DNA from: Tomocerus qinae
Lineage: Eukaryota > Arthropoda > Collembola > Entomobryomorpha > Tomoceridae
Length of the DNA stretch: 64,000 bases
Direction: 5' to 3'
NCBI GenBank assembly: GCA_020055645.1
Contig: CM034546.1
Coordinates: 90,520,001-90,584,000 of the forward strand
Shown: positions 63,261-64,000 of the stretch, piece after piece
Layout: each line of letters opens with the position of its first letter
How positions within the stretch are numbered: position 1 is the first letter of the stretch
Notes under the pieces: generated by a model
Databases searched by the model: none
What the model was told of the DNA's origin: nothing
Seen by the model: the letters and a program-made list of their open reading frames with translations, nothing else
Made by a program: the position numbers and the translations under genes

Positions 63261-64000
63261 CTCTTCTGCACTCCATCCCTATCTCTGTACACAGTTATAA
63301 ATTACACTTGCACTCAGCAGTGTTTTTCATACTGAGATTAAGAGTTTGCAGATATTAGCTCTGTATAAATATAGGCAAAGGATATCCTTTGTAATAATAA
63401 GACTAGGCGCAGTCACTGATAACTCGGCTTGGCTTTCATGTTGATTTAGCTAGAGCCAACCCTCTGCAGTATCTATGTATGCATCTCGATGTATAATGAA
63501 CAAAGGTGCAAGTAACTATGATTTCGCATGGAATTGAGTACTTAAACATAACTAGGCATAATTTAGATGTATAATCTGTGATGTGGTTTCGTTTGCACTC
63601 TCTACAGAGTCGAGATGAGTCTGAACAGAATGAGAGACCAAATGCTTAATATGTATTACTTCCATCTTGAACGAAATGAAAGGGAGACAAGACGAGAAAA
63701 GCGTGAATCATGACTTTCCTGTCTCCTTCGATGATATTTGTTCCTCATGCTGGTTTCATTTGATTTGATTCAGCCCTTCGGCTTAGAAACCTCCTGACTC
63801 ACATTTACTTTGCTAATCGTAATTCTAACAGCTCTAAGTTCAAATGAATACTAACAGTTCTTAACTGCAGGATTAGTTAGCTAAGTCAGTCTGGGATTCT
63901 CCAGCTAGTAACACTCACAGACGTAGTATGCGTAAACTTTGATTATCGTACAATCCAACTCATGTGGTTTCATTAGGGAGAGAGAGTGAATGCGCCTTAG
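63261..64000. other. Upstream flank, nothing supportable
   Basis: No coding exon, repeat or RNA gene was recognised in the last 740 bases. Confidence 0.4.

Overview
The window is AT-rich eukaryotic DNA with GT-AG introns, and the gene content points to an arthropod, most likely an insect. It holds the end of a Methuselah-like family-B GPCR, a Spätzle-like cystine-knot gene, and a cluster of secreted Pro/Gly/Tyr/Gln-rich proteins built on YGPP/YGAP motifs like those of resilin-like and other insect matrix proteins. I see no bacterial-style operons, no rRNA or tRNA, and no CRISPR array. The species cannot be named from sequence alone.

Layout. Positions 1-401 (+) are the last two exons of the receptor gene. 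From 402 to about 15,800 I find no supportable gene; this stretch holds a nested inverted-repeat element at 11,319-12,608. A TATA/Inr core promoter at 15.8 kb starts a 17-exon plus-strand gene (15,879-25,908) for a predicted 822-residue secreted protein, nearly all of whose introns are phase 0. At 29,618-34,151 (+) lies a three-exon Spätzle-like gene with a large Gln-rich prodomain. A 1.5-kb fold-back element at 37,965-39,470 carries 36 copies of a 20-bp hairpin-forming repeat. At 40,766-43,946 (-) is a two-exon secreted Gln/Pro-rich gene whose first coding exon is only the initiator ATG. At 50,313-50,573 (-) is an orphan terminal coding exon. A large minus-strand gene runs from about 62.1 kb (first exon unresolved) to 51,267; it has at least 13 further coding exons, mostly joined in phase 1. 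Within its long intron lies another minus-strand terminal coding exon (57,081-58,426), which may be an alternative 3' end or a nested gene.

How they fit together. Three matrix-type genes share the same start: a tiny first coding exon, an intron just after the first codon or codons, a signal peptide at the beginning of exon 2, and a mature N-terminus of Glu-Pro-Pro. They then diverge into different low-complexity tyrosine-rich arrays. I infer a local family of extracellular (cuticle, eggshell or tracheal-lining type) structural proteins that expanded by gene and exon duplication, with a Toll-ligand-like gene embedded among them. The most novel-looking items are: a repeated PP[IV]H module in the plus-strand protein; a duplicated three-exon unit with conserved tandem splice donors; a lysine-glycine heptad-repeat exon in the minus-strand protein; and the fold-back element with its higher-order hairpin satellite. 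All exon structures were read by eye from splice signals and reading frames, without transcript data.
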